Positions 24,868 to 34,846 of a stretch of DNA of 64,000 nt are shown piece by piece. The position numbers and the translations under genes were made by a program. Within the stretch, counting starts at the first letter, position 1. The number at the start of each line of letters is the position of its first letter. A model generated the notes under the pieces. The model was not told where the DNA came from, ran no database searches, and saw only the letters and a list, made by a program, of their open reading frames with translations. This DNA comes from Croceibacterium atlanticum (GTDB lineage Bacteria; Pseudomonadota; Alphaproteobacteria; Sphingomonadales; Sphingomonadaceae): NCBI RefSeq assembly GCF_001008165.2, contig NZ_CP011452.2, positions 2,232,001 to 2,296,000 of the forward strand, given 5' to 3'.

Positions 24868-26508
24868 ATGAAGGACATTGCACTGTGGGACGAAGGCGAC
24901 TGGATCGCCGCCATCGCCGCCGTGACATTGTTCGCAGTTCTCGTGATCGGCGGCATGATCGCCGCCCGCCGGAGCCAGGAAGTGGTCGGCCATCCACGCG
25001 GCCTTTTCGTGCTGTTCTATACCGAGATGTGGGAGCGTTTTTCCTATTACGGGATGCGCGCCCTGCTGATCCTGTATCTTACCAAGCACTGGCTGTTTGA
25101 AGACGGCAAGGCGAGCCTGATCTACGGCGCCTATACCAGCCTGGTCTATATCACGCCCGTGCTGGGCGGCTGGCTGGCGGACCGTTACCTGGGCCAGCGC
25201 AAGGCGGTTCTGTTCGGCGGTCTGCTGCTTGCCCTCGGCCATGGTTTCATGGCCTTTGAAGGTGACGGCAGCGGGTTCGACAGCGATCCGACCATCAGCA
25301 TCTTCTGGCTCGCCCTCTCCTTCATCATCGTCGGGTCAGGCTTCCTGAAAGCCAATATCTCGGTGATCGTCGGCCAGCTATACGGCATTACGGACGAGAG
25401 GCGGGACAGCGCCTATACCATCTTCTACATGGGCATTAACACCGGCGCCGCACTGGGCACGATCCTGGTCGGCTATCTGGGCGAGACGATCGGCTGGGGC
25501 TATGGCTTTGGCCTCGCCGGTATCGGCATGGTGCTGGGCCTGATCATCTTCGCCTTCGGCAAACCGGCCCTGATGGGTCAGGGTGAACCGCCCGCACCAC
25601 TGGCCAAGGTGCGCGAATATTCGCTCTATGGCGTTGGCGTTGCCGCGGTGGCCGGGATCTGGTTCCTGATCCAGTATCAGAACGTGGTGGGCACGCTGCT
25701 GGGCATCGCGGGCATCATCCTGCTCGGCTACGTCCTGTTCGAAGCGTTCAAGATGGAAAAACACCCGCGCGAAAGGATCTTCGCGATCATTTTCCTCGTC
25801 GCGCTGCAACCCCTGTTCTGGGGCCTGTTCGAACAGGCTGGCGGCAGTCTCAACCTGTTCACGGACCGCTATGTCGATCGCGGCGGCGTTCCTGCTTCGC
25901 TGTTCCAGTCGATCAATGCGATCTTCATCGTCCTTCTCGGACCGATCTTCGCTTCGCTGTGGATCTTCCTGAGCAAGCGCAACATCGAACCCTCGACCCC
26001 GGCCAAGTTCGGTCTCGGCATCGTTCAGGTCGGGCTGGGCTTCCTGGTATTCACCTGGGGGGCGAATGCACTGGGCGGCGCGCTGGTGCCCGTCTTCCTC
26101 GTCTTCCTGATCTATTTCCTGCACACTTCGGGCGAATTGTGCCTGTCCCCGGTCGGGCTTTCGGCCATGAACAGGCTGGCGCCCAAGCACATGGCTTCGC
26201 TGATCATGGGTGCGTGGTTCTTCATGACGGCGTGGGGCAATTTCGTTGCCGGCAAGATCGGTGAAGCCACCGGCGGCGGCGAAGGCGGCGAAATGACCAA
26301 GGAAGGCACGCTTGCCATCTACACTTCGATCGGCTGGCTGGCCGTCGGGATCGGCGTGGTCGTCATGCTGCTGGCCCCGCTGGTGAAACGCTGGATGCAT
26401 CTGGATACGCTGAACGATGACAATGTGGGCGATGATCTGCTGGGCGCGGACGAAGCGGGGGAACCGCAGGGTCCGGGCATCCACCCGGCAACCCGCCCGC
26501 TCAACTGA
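24868..26508 (+). CDS. Peptide MFS transporter (proton-dependent oligopeptide transporter family)
   Basis: A 546-residue multi-pass protein with about 14 membrane segments. The POT signature FYTEMWERFSYYGMRALLIL (residues 50-69) carries the ExxERFxYY proton-coupling motif, and GGWLADRYLGQRKAVLFGG and the later GELCLSPVGLS segments match bacterial di/tripeptide symporters. It drives uptake of di- and tripeptides with protons across the inner membrane. The ATG at 24868 has GGTCGGAG upstream; an earlier start at 24790 is less likely. It is followed at 19 bp by an amidohydrolase lipoprotein gene, a second amidohydrolase and an FKBP, forming a peptide-use operon. Confidence 0.93.
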   Translation: MKDIALWDEGDWIAAIAAVTLFAVLVIGGMIAARRSQEVVGHPRGLFVLFYTEMWERFSYYGMRALLILYLTKHWLFEDGKASLIYGAYTSLVYITPVLGGWLADRYLGQRKAVLFGGLLLALGHGFMAFEGDGSGFDSDPTISIFWLALSFIIVGSGFLKANISVIVGQLYGITDERRDSAYTIFYMGINTGAALGTILVGYLGETIGWGYGFGLAGIGMVLGLIIFAFGKPALMGQGEPPAPLAKVREYSLYGVGVAAVAGIWFLIQYQNVVGTLLGIAGIILLGYVLFEAFKMEKHPRERIFAIIFLVALQPLFWGLFEQAGGSLNLFTDRYVDRGGVPASLFQSINAIFIVLLGPIFASLWIFLSKRNIEPSTPAKFGLGIVQVGLGFLVFTWGANALGGALVPVFLVFLIYFLHTSGELCLSPVGLSAMNRLAPKHMASLIMGAWFFMTAWGNFVAGKIGEATGGGEGGEMTKEGTLAIYTSIGWLAVGIGVVVMLLAPLVKRWMHLDTLNDDNVGDDLLGADEAGEPQGPGIHPATRPLN

Positions 26509-26527
26509 TACGGGTGATAGAGGCATC

Positions 26528-27898
26528 ATGATGGGGTCACGCGTCGCCTTGGCGCTGGGAATGGCGGGCCTGCTCGCCGCATGTTCGGCAGCCGGGGCCA
26601 ATGAAAAACCCGCTTCCACCGCAGCAGCGCCGGAAACGCCCTATCCATCGACCTATCGCGCCTATCCGGGTGCGCCGACGGCGCTGGTCGGGGCCACGGT
26701 GTTCGACGGGGCGGGCCGCCGCATCGATAATGGCATCGTGCTCTTTTCCAATGGCACGATCGAAGCCGTTGGCGGGCCCGATCTGGCCATTCCTGCAGGC
26801 TATGCCCGCGTGGACGGCAAGGGAAAGTTCGTTACACCGGGCGTAATCGACATCCATTCCCATCTCGGTGACTATCCCACACCCGCCGTCAGCGCCCATT
26901 CCGACGGGAATGAAGCGACCAGCCCGACCACGCCCGAAGTCTGGGCCGAACATTCGGTGTGGCCGCAGGATCCGGGCTTTACCCGCGCGCTCGCCAATGG
27001 CGGCGTCACCGCACTGCAGATCCTGCCCGGATCGGCAAACCTCATGGGTGGCCGCTCTGTCACGCTGAAGAATGTGCCTGCGCGCACTGTGCAGGGAATG
27101 AAATTCCCCGATGCGCCCTACAGCCTGAAGATGGCCTGCGGCGAAAATCCCAAGCGCGTCTATGGCAACAGGGGCCGCGCCCCCTCCACACGGATGGGCA
27201 ATTTCGCCGTCAACCGGCAGACCTGGCTGGATGCGAAAACCTATGCCGATGGCGATCGCAAGAAACGCGATCTGGCCAAGGAAACGCTGGCCGGCGTGCT
27301 GGATGGCGATATCCTGATTCAGAACCACTGCTATCGCGCGGACGAGATGGCCCTTGTCCTCGATATGGCGAAGGAGATGGGTTACAAGGTCACGGCCTTT
27401 CACCATGCGGTTGAAAGCTACAAGATCACCGATCTCCTGCGGGAAGAGGATGTCTGCTCCGCCGTCTGGGCCGACTGGTACGGCTTCAAGATGGAAGCCT
27501 ATGACGCGATCCCGGAAAATGCCGCCCTTATCGCCAATGCCGGCGCCTGCGTGGTGATCCATTCCGACGATGCCAATGGCATACAGCGGCTGAACCAGGC
27601 CGCCGCACGGGCACAGGCTGACGGCAGGCGCATCGGTATCGACATTCCCGATGAACAGGTGATCGGCTGGTTCACGCTCAACGCAGCGAAGGCCATGGGC
27701 ATTGCCGATCGCACGGGTAGCCTGGAAGATGGCAAGATGGCCGATCTGGTACTGTGGAACGGTGATCCGCTGTCGGTCTATTCACGGCCGGAAAAGGTCT
27801 GGATCGACGGCGCGCTGATGTTCGATGCGCTGGACCCGAAACATCGGCCGGTCAGCGATTTTGAACTTGGCCAGCCCGGCGAAGGAGATGTGAAATGA
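26528..27898 (+). CDS. Amidohydrolase lipoprotein, metal ligands intact
   Basis: A 456-residue imidazolonepropionase/prolidase-like amidohydrolase. The N-terminus MMGSRVALALGMAGLLAACS has a lipobox (LAAC), so the mature protein is lipid-anchored in the periplasm or outer membrane. The barrel carries DIHSHLGD (HxH), QNHCYRAD and FHHAVE histidines and HSDDANG (catalytic Asp), so a metal centre should form. It probably cleaves small cyclic or dipeptide-like amides. Two adjacent ATGs (26528, 26531) are possible starts. It follows the peptide transporter and overlaps the next amidohydrolase by four bases (ATGA). Confidence 0.9.
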   Translation: MMGSRVALALGMAGLLAACSAAGANEKPASTAAAPETPYPSTYRAYPGAPTALVGATVFDGAGRRIDNGIVLFSNGTIEAVGGPDLAIPAGYARVDGKGKFVTPGVIDIHSHLGDYPTPAVSAHSDGNEATSPTTPEVWAEHSVWPQDPGFTRALANGGVTALQILPGSANLMGGRSVTLKNVPARTVQGMKFPDAPYSLKMACGENPKRVYGNRGRAPSTRMGNFAVNRQTWLDAKTYADGDRKKRDLAKETLAGVLDGDILIQNHCYRADEMALVLDMAKEMGYKVTAFHHAVESYKITDLLREEDVCSAVWADWYGFKMEAYDAIPENAALIANAGACVVIHSDDANGIQRLNQAAARAQADGRRIGIDIPDEQVIGWFTLNAAKAMGIADRTGSLEDGKMADLVLWNGDPLSVYSRPEKVWIDGALMFDALDPKHRPVSDFELGQPGEGDVK

Positions 27899-29229
27899 TC
27901 GCGCGCCTGCTTGCCGGCGCGGCGATCGCCCTTTGCGCCCTCCCCGTCGCCGCGCAGGATTTCACGGTCAGCAATGCCCGGCTCGTATTGGGTGATGGCA
28001 GCGAACCGATCGAAAATGGCCATGTCGTGGTGAAGGACGGCAGGATCGCCGCCGCCGGGGCGGGGGCCGCGCCCGAAATGTCCGGAACTGCCGTCGATGC
28101 GCAGGGTCGCTGGGTAACGCCCGGCCTGTTCGTGGCCATGACCGATCTTGGCCTGTGGGATGTCGACGGTGTCGATGACAGCAATGATGCAAGTCCGCGC
28201 GGGACGGTTTTTAGCGCCGCGCTGGATGTGGCGCCGGCCATCAATCCCTCTTCCGAACATATCGCCATCGGCCGTGCCGCCGGTGTGACGCGCGCAACCG
28301 TCACCGCCTATCCCGGCGGATCCATCTTCGCCGGGCAGGGTGCCGTGATCGACCTGGGTGACGATGCCGACAGCGTGCAGAAGGCGCGCGCCTTCCAGTT
28401 CGTCGTCCTTGGGGAAAGCGGGGCAAGGATTGCCGGACGCAGCCGCCTTGCCGCCCATGCCGCCTTCCGCAACGCCCTTCGCGAAGCGAGCGATCTGGCC
28501 GCACGGCAGAACCTTTCCGATGCTGCGGATCCGCGCATGGCAGGCAGCCGGGAAGAACGGCCCGGCGATGCCCTGCTGACCCGTTTCGATGCCGCGGCAC
28601 TGATCCCCGTGGTGCAGGGCAGGCAGCCGCTATATGTTTCGGTGGAGCGGGCGGCAGACATCCGTTCCACGCTGACGCTAAGGCAGGAATTCCCCGAACT
28701 GGAACTGGTGCTGGTGGGCGCTGCCGAAGGCTGGCTGGTCGCGGATGAGATTGCCGCTGCCGGTGTGCCGGTGCTGGCCCAGGGGCTGACCGATCTGCCC
28801 AGCAGTTTCGAAATGCTGGGGTCCACACAGTCCAATATCGGGCGGATGCACGCTGCCGGTGTGAAAGTGGGTTTTGGCGGCTTCTTCAACACCACCGATT
28901 ATCCGCGCTGGGCACCGCAATATGCCGGCAATCTGGTGGCATTGAACGCCATTCCCGGCGCAACAGGGCTGAGCTGGGCCGAGGCGTTTGCCGCCATCAG
29001 CTCCATCCCGGCGGAAATCAGCGGGATGGGCGGGGAAGCAGGCATCCTGAAACCCGGCGCGCGTGCCGATCTGGTGTTCTGGGACGGCGATCCGCTGGAA
29101 GTGACCTCCGCCCCGACGCGGGTGTTCGTGGACGGGGTGGAACAATCGCTGGAAACCCGCCAGACGAGATTGCGCGACCGCTATCGCATCCCGGCGCCCG
29201 GCGCGCTGCCCAAGGCATATGACTGGTAA
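27895..29229 (+). CDS. Amidohydrolase-family protein lacking the metal-binding HxH motif
   Basis: A 444-residue secreted relative of the preceding gene, with signal peptide MIARLLAGAAIALCALPVAAQ. The small beta-domain entry GRWVTPGL is present, but the position of the canonical DxHxH reads FVAMTDLGLWD, with no histidines; the C-terminal GARADLVFWDGDPLE is intact. The later histidines and Asp of the active site are also poorly represented, so this is probably a non-catalytic or differently catalytic paralogue that pairs with the intact enzyme, as a heterodimer partner. ATGA overlap with the upstream gene supports equimolar production. I cannot exclude an unusual metal-free activity. Confidence 0.85.
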   Translation: MIARLLAGAAIALCALPVAAQDFTVSNARLVLGDGSEPIENGHVVVKDGRIAAAGAGAAPEMSGTAVDAQGRWVTPGLFVAMTDLGLWDVDGVDDSNDASPRGTVFSAALDVAPAINPSSEHIAIGRAAGVTRATVTAYPGGSIFAGQGAVIDLGDDADSVQKARAFQFVVLGESGARIAGRSRLAAHAAFRNALREASDLAARQNLSDAADPRMAGSREERPGDALLTRFDAAALIPVVQGRQPLYVSVERAADIRSTLTLRQEFPELELVLVGAAEGWLVADEIAAAGVPVLAQGLTDLPSSFEMLGSTQSNIGRMHAAGVKVGFGGFFNTTDYPRWAPQYAGNLVALNAIPGATGLSWAEAFAAISSIPAEISGMGGEAGILKPGARADLVFWDGDPLEVTSAPTRVFVDGVEQSLETRQTRLRDRYRIPAPGALPKAYDW

Positions 29230-29734
29230 GCAGATGATCTATCCGACAATGAAGCACACCCTCCTCGCCCTGATAGCTGCGGCGGGCATTACCGGCACTG
29301 CGACAGCGCAGGATGCACAACCCGAACATGGTGCCGCATGGTTCAACCAGCAGACGCTGGCCCTGGCCGAACGTGCTGCGGCTGGCTGGAATGCCATGCC
29401 CGGCGGCCTGCTCTGGCGCCGGGTAAAAGGGGACGGCACCGGCCCCGCGCCCACGCTGGATGACACGGTGACCGTGCATTATGCGGGCACTCTGGCGGAC
29501 GGCACCAGGTTCGATTCTTCCTATGACCGCGGCGAACCGGCCACTTTCCCCCTGCGCGGTCTGGTGCCGGCATGGCAGATGGCCATCCCCTATATGGGCA
29601 TTGGCGATACGATCGAAATCGCCGCCCCCGCGACCCTTGCCTATGGCCCGCGCGGCCGCGGCCCGATCCCGGGCGGCGCGACCTTGCTGTTCACGGTTGA
29701 GCTACTGGGGATCGAAGGAGTGGCGGCCGACTGA
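29219..29734 (+). CDS. Secreted FKBP-type peptidyl-prolyl isomerase
   Basis: A 171-residue (or slightly shorter) protein with a signal peptide MKHTLLALIAAAGITGTATA. The FKBP domain in the C-terminal half has DDTVTVHYAGTLADGTRFDS, AWQMAIPYMGIGDTIEIAAP, LAYGPRGRGPIPGGATLLF, all family motifs. It should speed proline isomerisation in periplasmic proteins. Starts at 29219, 29234 and 29249 are all in frame; the last places the signal peptide at the very N-terminus, the first overlaps the amidohydrolase stop. It closes the peptide transporter - amidohydrolase operon and is convergent with dxs across 24 bp. Confidence 0.85.
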   Translation: MTGKQMIYPTMKHTLLALIAAAGITGTATAQDAQPEHGAAWFNQQTLALAERAAAGWNAMPGGLLWRRVKGDGTGPAPTLDDTVTVHYAGTLADGTRFDSSYDRGEPATFPLRGLVPAWQMAIPYMGIGDTIEIAAPATLAYGPRGRGPIPGGATLLFTVELLGIEGVAAD

Positions 29735-29758
29735 CAGCCCGCCGCCCGGCGCGATCCG

Positions 29759-31681
29759 TCAGGCCCGCGCTTCTTCCACTGATGCACTGTTATGGCGCAG
29801 GGCCGCCAGCACGGTGGAGACGATCTGCGGTGCGTTGAGGCCCGCTTCGTCATATTGTTTTTCCGGCGCGTCCTGATCCTGGAAGATGTCAGGCAGGCGC
29901 ATGGTGCGGATCTTCAGGCCCCCATCGGTCAGCCCTTCATCGCTGGCCAGCGTCAGCACATGCGCGCCAAGGCCGCCAATGCTGCCTTCTTCCAGCGTGA
30001 CCACGACATCATGCGTGGTCATCAGCTTGCGGATCAGTTCACTGTCCAGCGGCTTGGCAAAACGCAGGTCCGCAATGGTGGTGGAAAGCCCCTTGGCCTC
30101 CAGCAGGTCTGCCGCCTTTTCCGCTTCGGAAAGGCGCGTGCCGAGGCTGAGCAGGGCAACCTTGCTGCCCTGCCGGACGATGCGGCCCTTGCCGATTTCC
30201 AGCGCGTGCAATTGATCGGGAATGGCAACGCCCCTGCCCGCCCCGCGCGGATAGCGGAAAGCGATGGGTCCGCTGTCATGCTGCGCGGCGGTGTAGGTCA
30301 TGAGCGCCAGTTCCGCCTCGTCCGCCGGGGCCATGACCACGAAATTGGGCAAGGTCGCCAGATAGGTGATGTCGAAACTGCCGGCATGGGTTGCGCCATC
30401 GGCGCCCACCAGCCCGGCCCGGTCGATCGCGAAGCGGACCGGCAGGTTCTGGATCGCCACGTCATGAACGACCTGGTCGAACGCGCGCTGCAAGAAGGTG
30501 GAATAGATCGCACAGAACGGCCGCATCCCCTGCGCGGCCAGCCCGGCGGCGAAAGTCACGGCATGTTGTTCGGCAATGCCGACATCGAAAGCGCGATCCG
30601 GATGCGCCTTGGCAAATTTGTCCACCCCGGTGCCGCTGGGCATGGCCGCGGTGATGGCGCAGATCCGCTTGTCCGTATCGGCCAGGCTGGTCAGCGTTTC
30701 GCCAAACACGTTCTGGTAATTGGGCGGCCCGCCGGAACTCTTCTTCTGTTCCCCGGTGATGACGTCGAATTTCTGGACACCGTGATATTTGTCGGCGCTG
30801 TTTTCAGCCGGGGCATAGCCCTTGCCCTTCTGCGTCACGACATGGACCAGAACCGGGCCTTCATCCGCATCGCGGACATTTTCCAGCACGGGAACCAGAT
30901 GGTCCAGATTGTGCCCGTCAATCGGGCCGACATAGTAGAAGCCGAGTTCTTCGAACAACGTGCCGCCAGTGACCATGCCGCGCGTAAATTCTTCCGCCTT
31001 GCCCAGCGATGTGTGCACCCGGCGGGACAGCTTGCGCGCCACCTTGGAGGCAAGACTGCGCAGGCCCAGATATTCGGAAGATGAAATGAGCCGCGCGAGA
31101 TAGGCCGACAGCCCGCCCACCGGCGGGGCGATCGACATGTCATTGTCGTTCAGGATCACGACCAGGCGATTGCCCGCCTGTTCGGCATTGTTCATCGCTT
31201 CATAGGCCATGCCGGCGCTCATCGCGCCGTCGCCGATCACCGCGATCGCCTTGTCCTTCGATCCGGACAATTTATTGGCCACGGCAAAGCCGAGCCCGGC
31301 AGAAATCGAGGTGGAGGAATGCGCCGCGCCGAACGGGTCATATTCGCTTTCGCTGCGCTTGGTGAAGCCGGACAGGCCGCCGCCCTGGCGCAATGTGCGG
31401 ATCCGGTCGCGCCGCCCGGTCAGGATCTTGTGTGGATAGGCCTGGTGGCCCACATCCCAGATCAGCCGGTCATCCGGTGTGTTGAACACGTAATGCAGGG
31501 CCACGGTCAGTTCGACCACGCCCAGCCCTGAACCGAGATGGCCGCCGGTCGACCCGACGGCATCGATCATCTCCGCCCGCAATTCATCCGCAAGCTGGCG
31601 CAGATCATGCACGTCCAGCTTTCGCAGATCGGTTGGAGTATCGACCTTGTCGAGGAGCGGAGTTTCGGGCCGGGACATCAT
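29759..31681 (-). CDS. dxs: 1-deoxy-D-xylulose-5-phosphate synthase
   Basis: A 640-residue thiamine-diphosphate transketolase-like enzyme, the standard length for Dxs. It condenses pyruvate and glyceraldehyde 3-phosphate to 1-deoxyxylulose 5-phosphate, the entry step of the methylerythritol-phosphate isoprenoid route. [19 protein letters not shown] (residues 48-66), [15 protein letters not shown], the ThDP motif [17 protein letters not shown] and the catalytic-Glu segment [16 protein letters not shown] are intact. Two consecutive ATGs (31681, 31678) are alternatives. It is 66 bp downstream of the Fur-family gene on the same strand. Confidence 0.98.
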   Translation of the reverse strand: MMSRPETPLLDKVDTPTDLRKLDVHDLRQLADELRAEMIDAVGSTGGHLGSGLGVVELTVALHYVFNTPDDRLIWDVGHQAYPHKILTGRRDRIRTLRQGGGLSGFTKRSESEYDPFGAAHSSTSISAGLGFAVANKLSGSKDKAIAVIGDGAMSAGMAYEAMNNAEQAGNRLVVILNDNDMSIAPPVGGLSAYLARLISSSEYLGLRSLASKVARKLSRRVHTSLGKAEEFTRGMVTGGTLFEELGFYYVGPIDGHNLDHLVPVLENVRDADEGPVLVHVVTQKGKGYAPAENSADKYHGVQKFDVITGEQKKSSGGPPNYQNVFGETLTSLADTDKRICAITAAMPSGTGVDKFAKAHPDRAFDVGIAEQHAVTFAAGLAAQGMRPFCAIYSTFLQRAFDQVVHDVAIQNLPVRFAIDRAGLVGADGATHAGSFDITYLATLPNFVVMAPADEAELALMTYTAAQHDSGPIAFRYPRGAGRGVAIPDQLHALEIGKGRIVRQGSKVALLSLGTRLSEAEKAADLLEAKGLSTTIADLRFAKPLDSELIRKLMTTHDVVVTLEEGSIGGLGAHVLTLASDEGLTDGGLKIRTMRLPDIFQDQDAPEKQYDEAGLNAPQIVSTVLAALRHNSASVEEARA

Positions 31682-31747
31682 TCCAAAGGCTTACACATGT
31701 GAGTTGTGGCTGTCGATCAATCGCAGCCGCAATGTTTCATTTGTCTG

Positions 31748-32209
31748 TCAGCCTGCGCATTCATTGCACAGGCCACGCAGTTCCACCACCGGGCGCACAT
31801 CGGCAAAGCCGGCGCGGTGCCCGGCGTCGCGCAGGGCGCCGGTCAGCTTGTCGTCATCCAGATGGGTGGCAGTGCCGCAATCGTCGCAAATCAGGAAGAT
31901 GCAATCGTGCTGGCAGCCCGGATGGCTGTTGGCGAGATAGGCATTCGCACTTTCGATCCGGTTGGCCAGATTGGTTCGCACGAACAGGTCAAGAATGCGA
32001 TAGACGCTGTTTGCGGCCACCCTCTTGCCGCGCTTCCCACCGACGATTTCGGCAATGTCATAGGCGGATGCCGGCCGGTCCTGCGAAGCAAGCGCTTCGA
32101 ACACGTCGGCGCGCATCGCCGTCCATTGTTCGCCGGACGATTTGAGAACGCCCTCCGCCTCTTCGATGAGCCGCGCCCCCGAATGTTCTTTATGAGTATG
32201 CCCCGTCAT
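31748..32209 (-). CDS. Fur family transcriptional repressor, Zur-like
   Basis: A 153-residue Fur-superfamily regulator. The winged helix covers about residues 20-90 (TAMRADVFEALASQDRPASA, AANSVYRILDLFVRTNL) and the dimer domain has NSHPGCQHDCIFLICDDCGT plus a terminal LCNECAG. The two CxxC pairs fit the structural zinc site. The pattern is closest to Zur (zinc uptake regulator) rather than Fur, which normally has HHHDH-type motifs, but the sensor metal cannot be decided by eye. No znuABC genes are close. It lies between msrA and dxs on the minus strand; a small GC hairpin (32256-32269) between msrA and this gene may separate their messages. Confidence 0.85.
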   Translation of the reverse strand: MTGHTHKEHSGARLIEEAEGVLKSSGEQWTAMRADVFEALASQDRPASAYDIAEIVGGKRGKRVAANSVYRILDLFVRTNLANRIESANAYLANSHPGCQHDCIFLICDDCGTATHLDDDKLTGALRDAGHRAGFADVRPVVELRGLCNECAG

Positions 32210-32272
32210 ACAGACGATATAGGTCCGCCCCGGTTTGAGGACAACGCAAAGGCGATGCCCGTTCGGGCAGTC

Positions 32273-32947
32273 CTATCCTTTCTGGAAACTACCGCTGTAG
32301 AAAGACGGAAACATTTCGCGCAGCGCCTCCACCTTGGGCGCGTCCCACCGGCGTATATAGGGATGATTCGGGTTCTTCTCGGCAAAATCCTGATGGTATT
32401 TCTCGGCCGGATAGAACGTCCTGGCACTTTCGATTCCGGTCACGATCGGCTTTGACCAGACGCCGCTTTTCTTCATCTGCTGCAGATAGGACTGGGCAAC
32501 GGCGCGCTGTTCCTTGCTGAGCGGCACCAGAGCGGCGCGATATTGCGGGCCGCGATCCGGCCCCTGGCGGTCCTTCAGCGTGGGATCGGCCACGACGGAA
32601 AAGAACACGCGCAGCAATTGGTCATACCGCACGACGGATGGATCATAGACGATCTTCACCGCTTCCGCATGGTCGGTCTGGCCGCGCGAGACGATATCGT
32701 ATCTGGCAGTATCCGCATCTCCGCCGTGGTAGCCCGAAATGGCGCTTTTCACGCCTTTCATGTGGCTGAAAACGGCCTCCACGCCCCAGAAACAACCGCC
32801 GGCGAAGATCGCGGTCTTGAGGCCTGCCCCTTCCTTGGCTTCCCGTTCGGCGGCCGGCGCGTCGAACACGCTTTCCGCGGCAACAGCCGGGGCATTCAGG
32901 GCCGAAACCGCAAGCGCGGCCGCAGCGAGAAATGCAGGCGCCTTCAT
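32273..32947 (-). CDS. msrA: Peptide-methionine (S)-S-oxide reductase, exported form
   Basis: A 224-residue MsrA with an N-terminal signal peptide (MKAPAFLAAAALAVSALNAPAVAA). The catalytic GGCFWGVEAVF motif (about residue 51), GYHGGDADTARYDIVSRGQT and AEAVKIVYDP are typical. It reduces methionine-S-sulfoxide in oxidised periplasmic proteins. The ATG at 32947 shares its A with the TGA stop of the 32-codon gene upstream (TGATG), so translation is coupled; the frame extends upstream but the signal peptide fixes the start. The C-terminal recycling cysteine of some MsrAs is not evident in GSFQKG; recycling may use another thiol. Confidence 0.95.
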   Translation of the reverse strand: MKAPAFLAAAALAVSALNAPAVAAESVFDAPAAEREAKEGAGLKTAIFAGGCFWGVEAVFSHMKGVKSAISGYHGGDADTARYDIVSRGQTDHAEAVKIVYDPSVVRYDQLLRVFFSVVADPTLKDRQGPDRGPQYRAALVPLSKEQRAVAQSYLQQMKKSGVWSKPIVTGIESARTFYPAEKYHQDFAEKNPNHPYIRRWDAPKVEALREMFPSFYSGSFQKG

Positions 32948-33045
32948 CAAGCCAATTGCGGCACGATGACCAGGGCGAGAGCCGCCGCGGTCACCCCGAA
33001 GCCCGCGAAAAATGCGCGAAACAGGTCCGGTTTGAACAGCTCCAT
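32947..33045 (-). CDS. 32-residue single-span membrane microprotein coupled to msrA
   Basis: ATG at 33045, stop TGA at 32949-32947; product of 32 residues beginning MELFKPDLFRAFFAGFGVTA, continuing with a hydrophobic stretch and ending VPQLA. The start is preceded by GAAGGAAACACCC, a good ribosome site at 5-7 bases. Residues about 10-30 form one transmembrane helix. Its stop overlaps the msrA start by one base (TGATG), so it looks like a real leader or companion protein. The motif FKPDLFRAFFAGFG recalls short hypothetical proteins seen next to genes in Sphingomonadales, though I cannot name a family. It could anchor or assist MsrA, or act as a translational leader. Confidence 0.7.
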   Translation of the reverse strand: MELFKPDLFRAFFAGFGVTAAALALVIVPQLA

Positions 33046-33217
33046 GGGTGTTTCCTTCAATCCTTTGCCGCTCTTCAGCCATCGGTCCTACTCCCACCAA
33101 ACTTGCAAAGCCGTGAATGCCTTGTCTTGTTTCGTTCAACGCAGGACATGGTTACAGCAGGCCGCCACCCCCAAGGAGGGGCGCGACGAACCGTGGCTGA
33201 CGCAGGACCAGTCGGTC

Positions 33218-34840
33218 CTAGTGGCGGAAGTGGCGCATTCCGGTGAAGACCATCGCCAGGCCCGCATCATCGGCAGCCGCGATCACTTCTTCGTCCCGCA
33301 TCGCGCCGCCCGGCTGGATCACCGCCGTGGCACCGGCATCGACCGCGGCCTGCAATCCGTCCGCAAAGGGCAGAAAAGCATCCGATGCCATCGCGCTGCC
33401 TATCGTGCGCGGCTGGGCCCAGCCTGCCGCCTCGGCCGCTTCACGGGCACGCATCGCGGCGATCCGGGCACTGTCCCGGCGATTCATCTGCCCGGCACCG
33501 ATCCCGGCGGTCGCGCCGTCCTTGGCAAAGACGATGGCGTTGGATTTGACATGGCGGGCGACATTCCATGCAAACAGGCAATCGGCCAGTTCCTGCTCGG
33601 TCGGTGCGCGCTTTGTCACCACCTTGCAATCCGCCGCCACGACCGCGCCATTATCCCTGCCCTGCAGCAGCAGGCCACCGGCAATGGTCTTCAGCTGGAA
33701 GCCCTGCCGGCGCGGATCGGGCAGATCCTCCAGCAACAGCAGACGAAGATTCTTCTTGGCGGCAAAGGCAGATCGGGCCGCATCGTCCGCGCCGGGGGCG
33801 ATCACCACTTCGGTGAAGATTTCGCAGATCGCCTCTGCCGTGGGGCCATCCAGCGGGCGGTTGAGCGCGACAATCCCGCCAAAGGCGGAAACGCTGTCGC
33901 AAGCGAGTGCGTTCTTCCAAGCATCCAGCAGGCTGGGTGCCTGCGCGACGCCGCAGGGATTGGCGTGTTTGACAATGACCACGGCCGGATCCTGTCCGCG
34001 AAATTCGGACAGCAATTCCAGCGCCGCATCGGCATCGTTGTAATTATTGTAGCTGAGTTCCTTGCCCTGCACCTGTTGCGCCTGCGGGATACCCACGGCA
34101 CCCGCGCTCTGGCCGACATAGATGGCCGCCTGCTGATGCGGGTTTTCGCCATAGCGCAGTTCAGCCTGGCGCTGGAACGCCAACGGCATCACGGCCGGGA
34201 AAGGCGTTGCGCCCAGGGCATCGGGCCCGAGTTCGTTGGTATAGGCATCGCCCCAGGCGAACCAGTTGGCGATCGCCGCATCATAGGATGCGGTGCGGGC
34301 AAATGCCTTGGCAGCCATGCGGATGCGGAAGGCGCGCGTGGTCGCCCCGTCATTCTCCGCCATTTCGTCCAGCAGGGCGGCATAATCGGAAGGTTCGGTC
34401 ACGATCGTCACATAGGCATGGTTCTTCGATGCCGACCGGATCATGGATGGCCCGCCAATGTCGATATTCTCGATAATCTCTTCACGCCCGGCGCCGCGGG
34501 CCACCGTCTCTTCAAACGGGTAGAGATTGCAGACGAGCAGATCGATCGGCCCGATATCATGCGCTTCCATCGCGGCGGCATGATCTGCATCATCGCGGAT
34601 GGCCAGCAGGCCGCCATGGACCATCGGGTGCAGGGTCTTGACCCTTCCGTCCATCATTTCCGGAAAGCCGGTGAGATCGGAAACATCGCGAACATCCAGC
34701 CCGGCATCGCGCAATGCGCGGGCCGTGCCACCCGTGGAAACCAGCTCGACCCCGCCCTTGGCGAGTCGGGAGGCCAGTTCGACAACACCGCTCTTGTCGG
34801 ACACTGAAAGCAGCGCCCGCCGGATCGTCACCTCTCCCAT
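33218..34840 (-). CDS. purH: Bifunctional AICAR formyltransferase / IMP cyclohydrolase
   Basis: A 540-residue protein with the IMP-cyclohydrolase (MGS-like) domain at the N-terminus ([47 protein letters not shown]) and AICAR transformylase domain after it ([38 protein letters not shown]). It catalyses the last two steps of inosinate synthesis from AICAR and 10-formyltetrahydrofolate. Its start is six bases after the heparinase-like stop, with the ribosome site (GAGG) inside that gene's end, so rpe - heparinase-like - purH is one operon. Confidence 0.98.
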   Translation of the reverse strand: MGEVTIRRALLSVSDKSGVVELASRLAKGGVELVSTGGTARALRDAGLDVRDVSDLTGFPEMMDGRVKTLHPMVHGGLLAIRDDADHAAAMEAHDIGPIDLLVCNLYPFEETVARGAGREEIIENIDIGGPSMIRSASKNHAYVTIVTEPSDYAALLDEMAENDGATTRAFRIRMAAKAFARTASYDAAIANWFAWGDAYTNELGPDALGATPFPAVMPLAFQRQAELRYGENPHQQAAIYVGQSAGAVGIPQAQQVQGKELSYNNYNDADAALELLSEFRGQDPAVVIVKHANPCGVAQAPSLLDAWKNALACDSVSAFGGIVALNRPLDGPTAEAICEIFTEVVIAPGADDAARSAFAAKKNLRLLLLEDLPDPRRQGFQLKTIAGGLLLQGRDNGAVVAADCKVVTKRAPTEQELADCLFAWNVARHVKSNAIVFAKDGATAGIGAGQMNRRDSARIAAMRAREAAEAAGWAQPRTIGSAMASDAFLPFADGLQAAVDAGATAVIQPGGAMRDEEVIAAADDAGLAMVFTGMRHFRH

Positions 34841-34846
34841 GAAATA

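Noticed and set aside
32543-34807. A 754-codon plus-strand open frame
   Set aside because: It is antisense to msrA and purH, both unmistakable, and its product is rich in Arg, His and Gly without a domain pattern.
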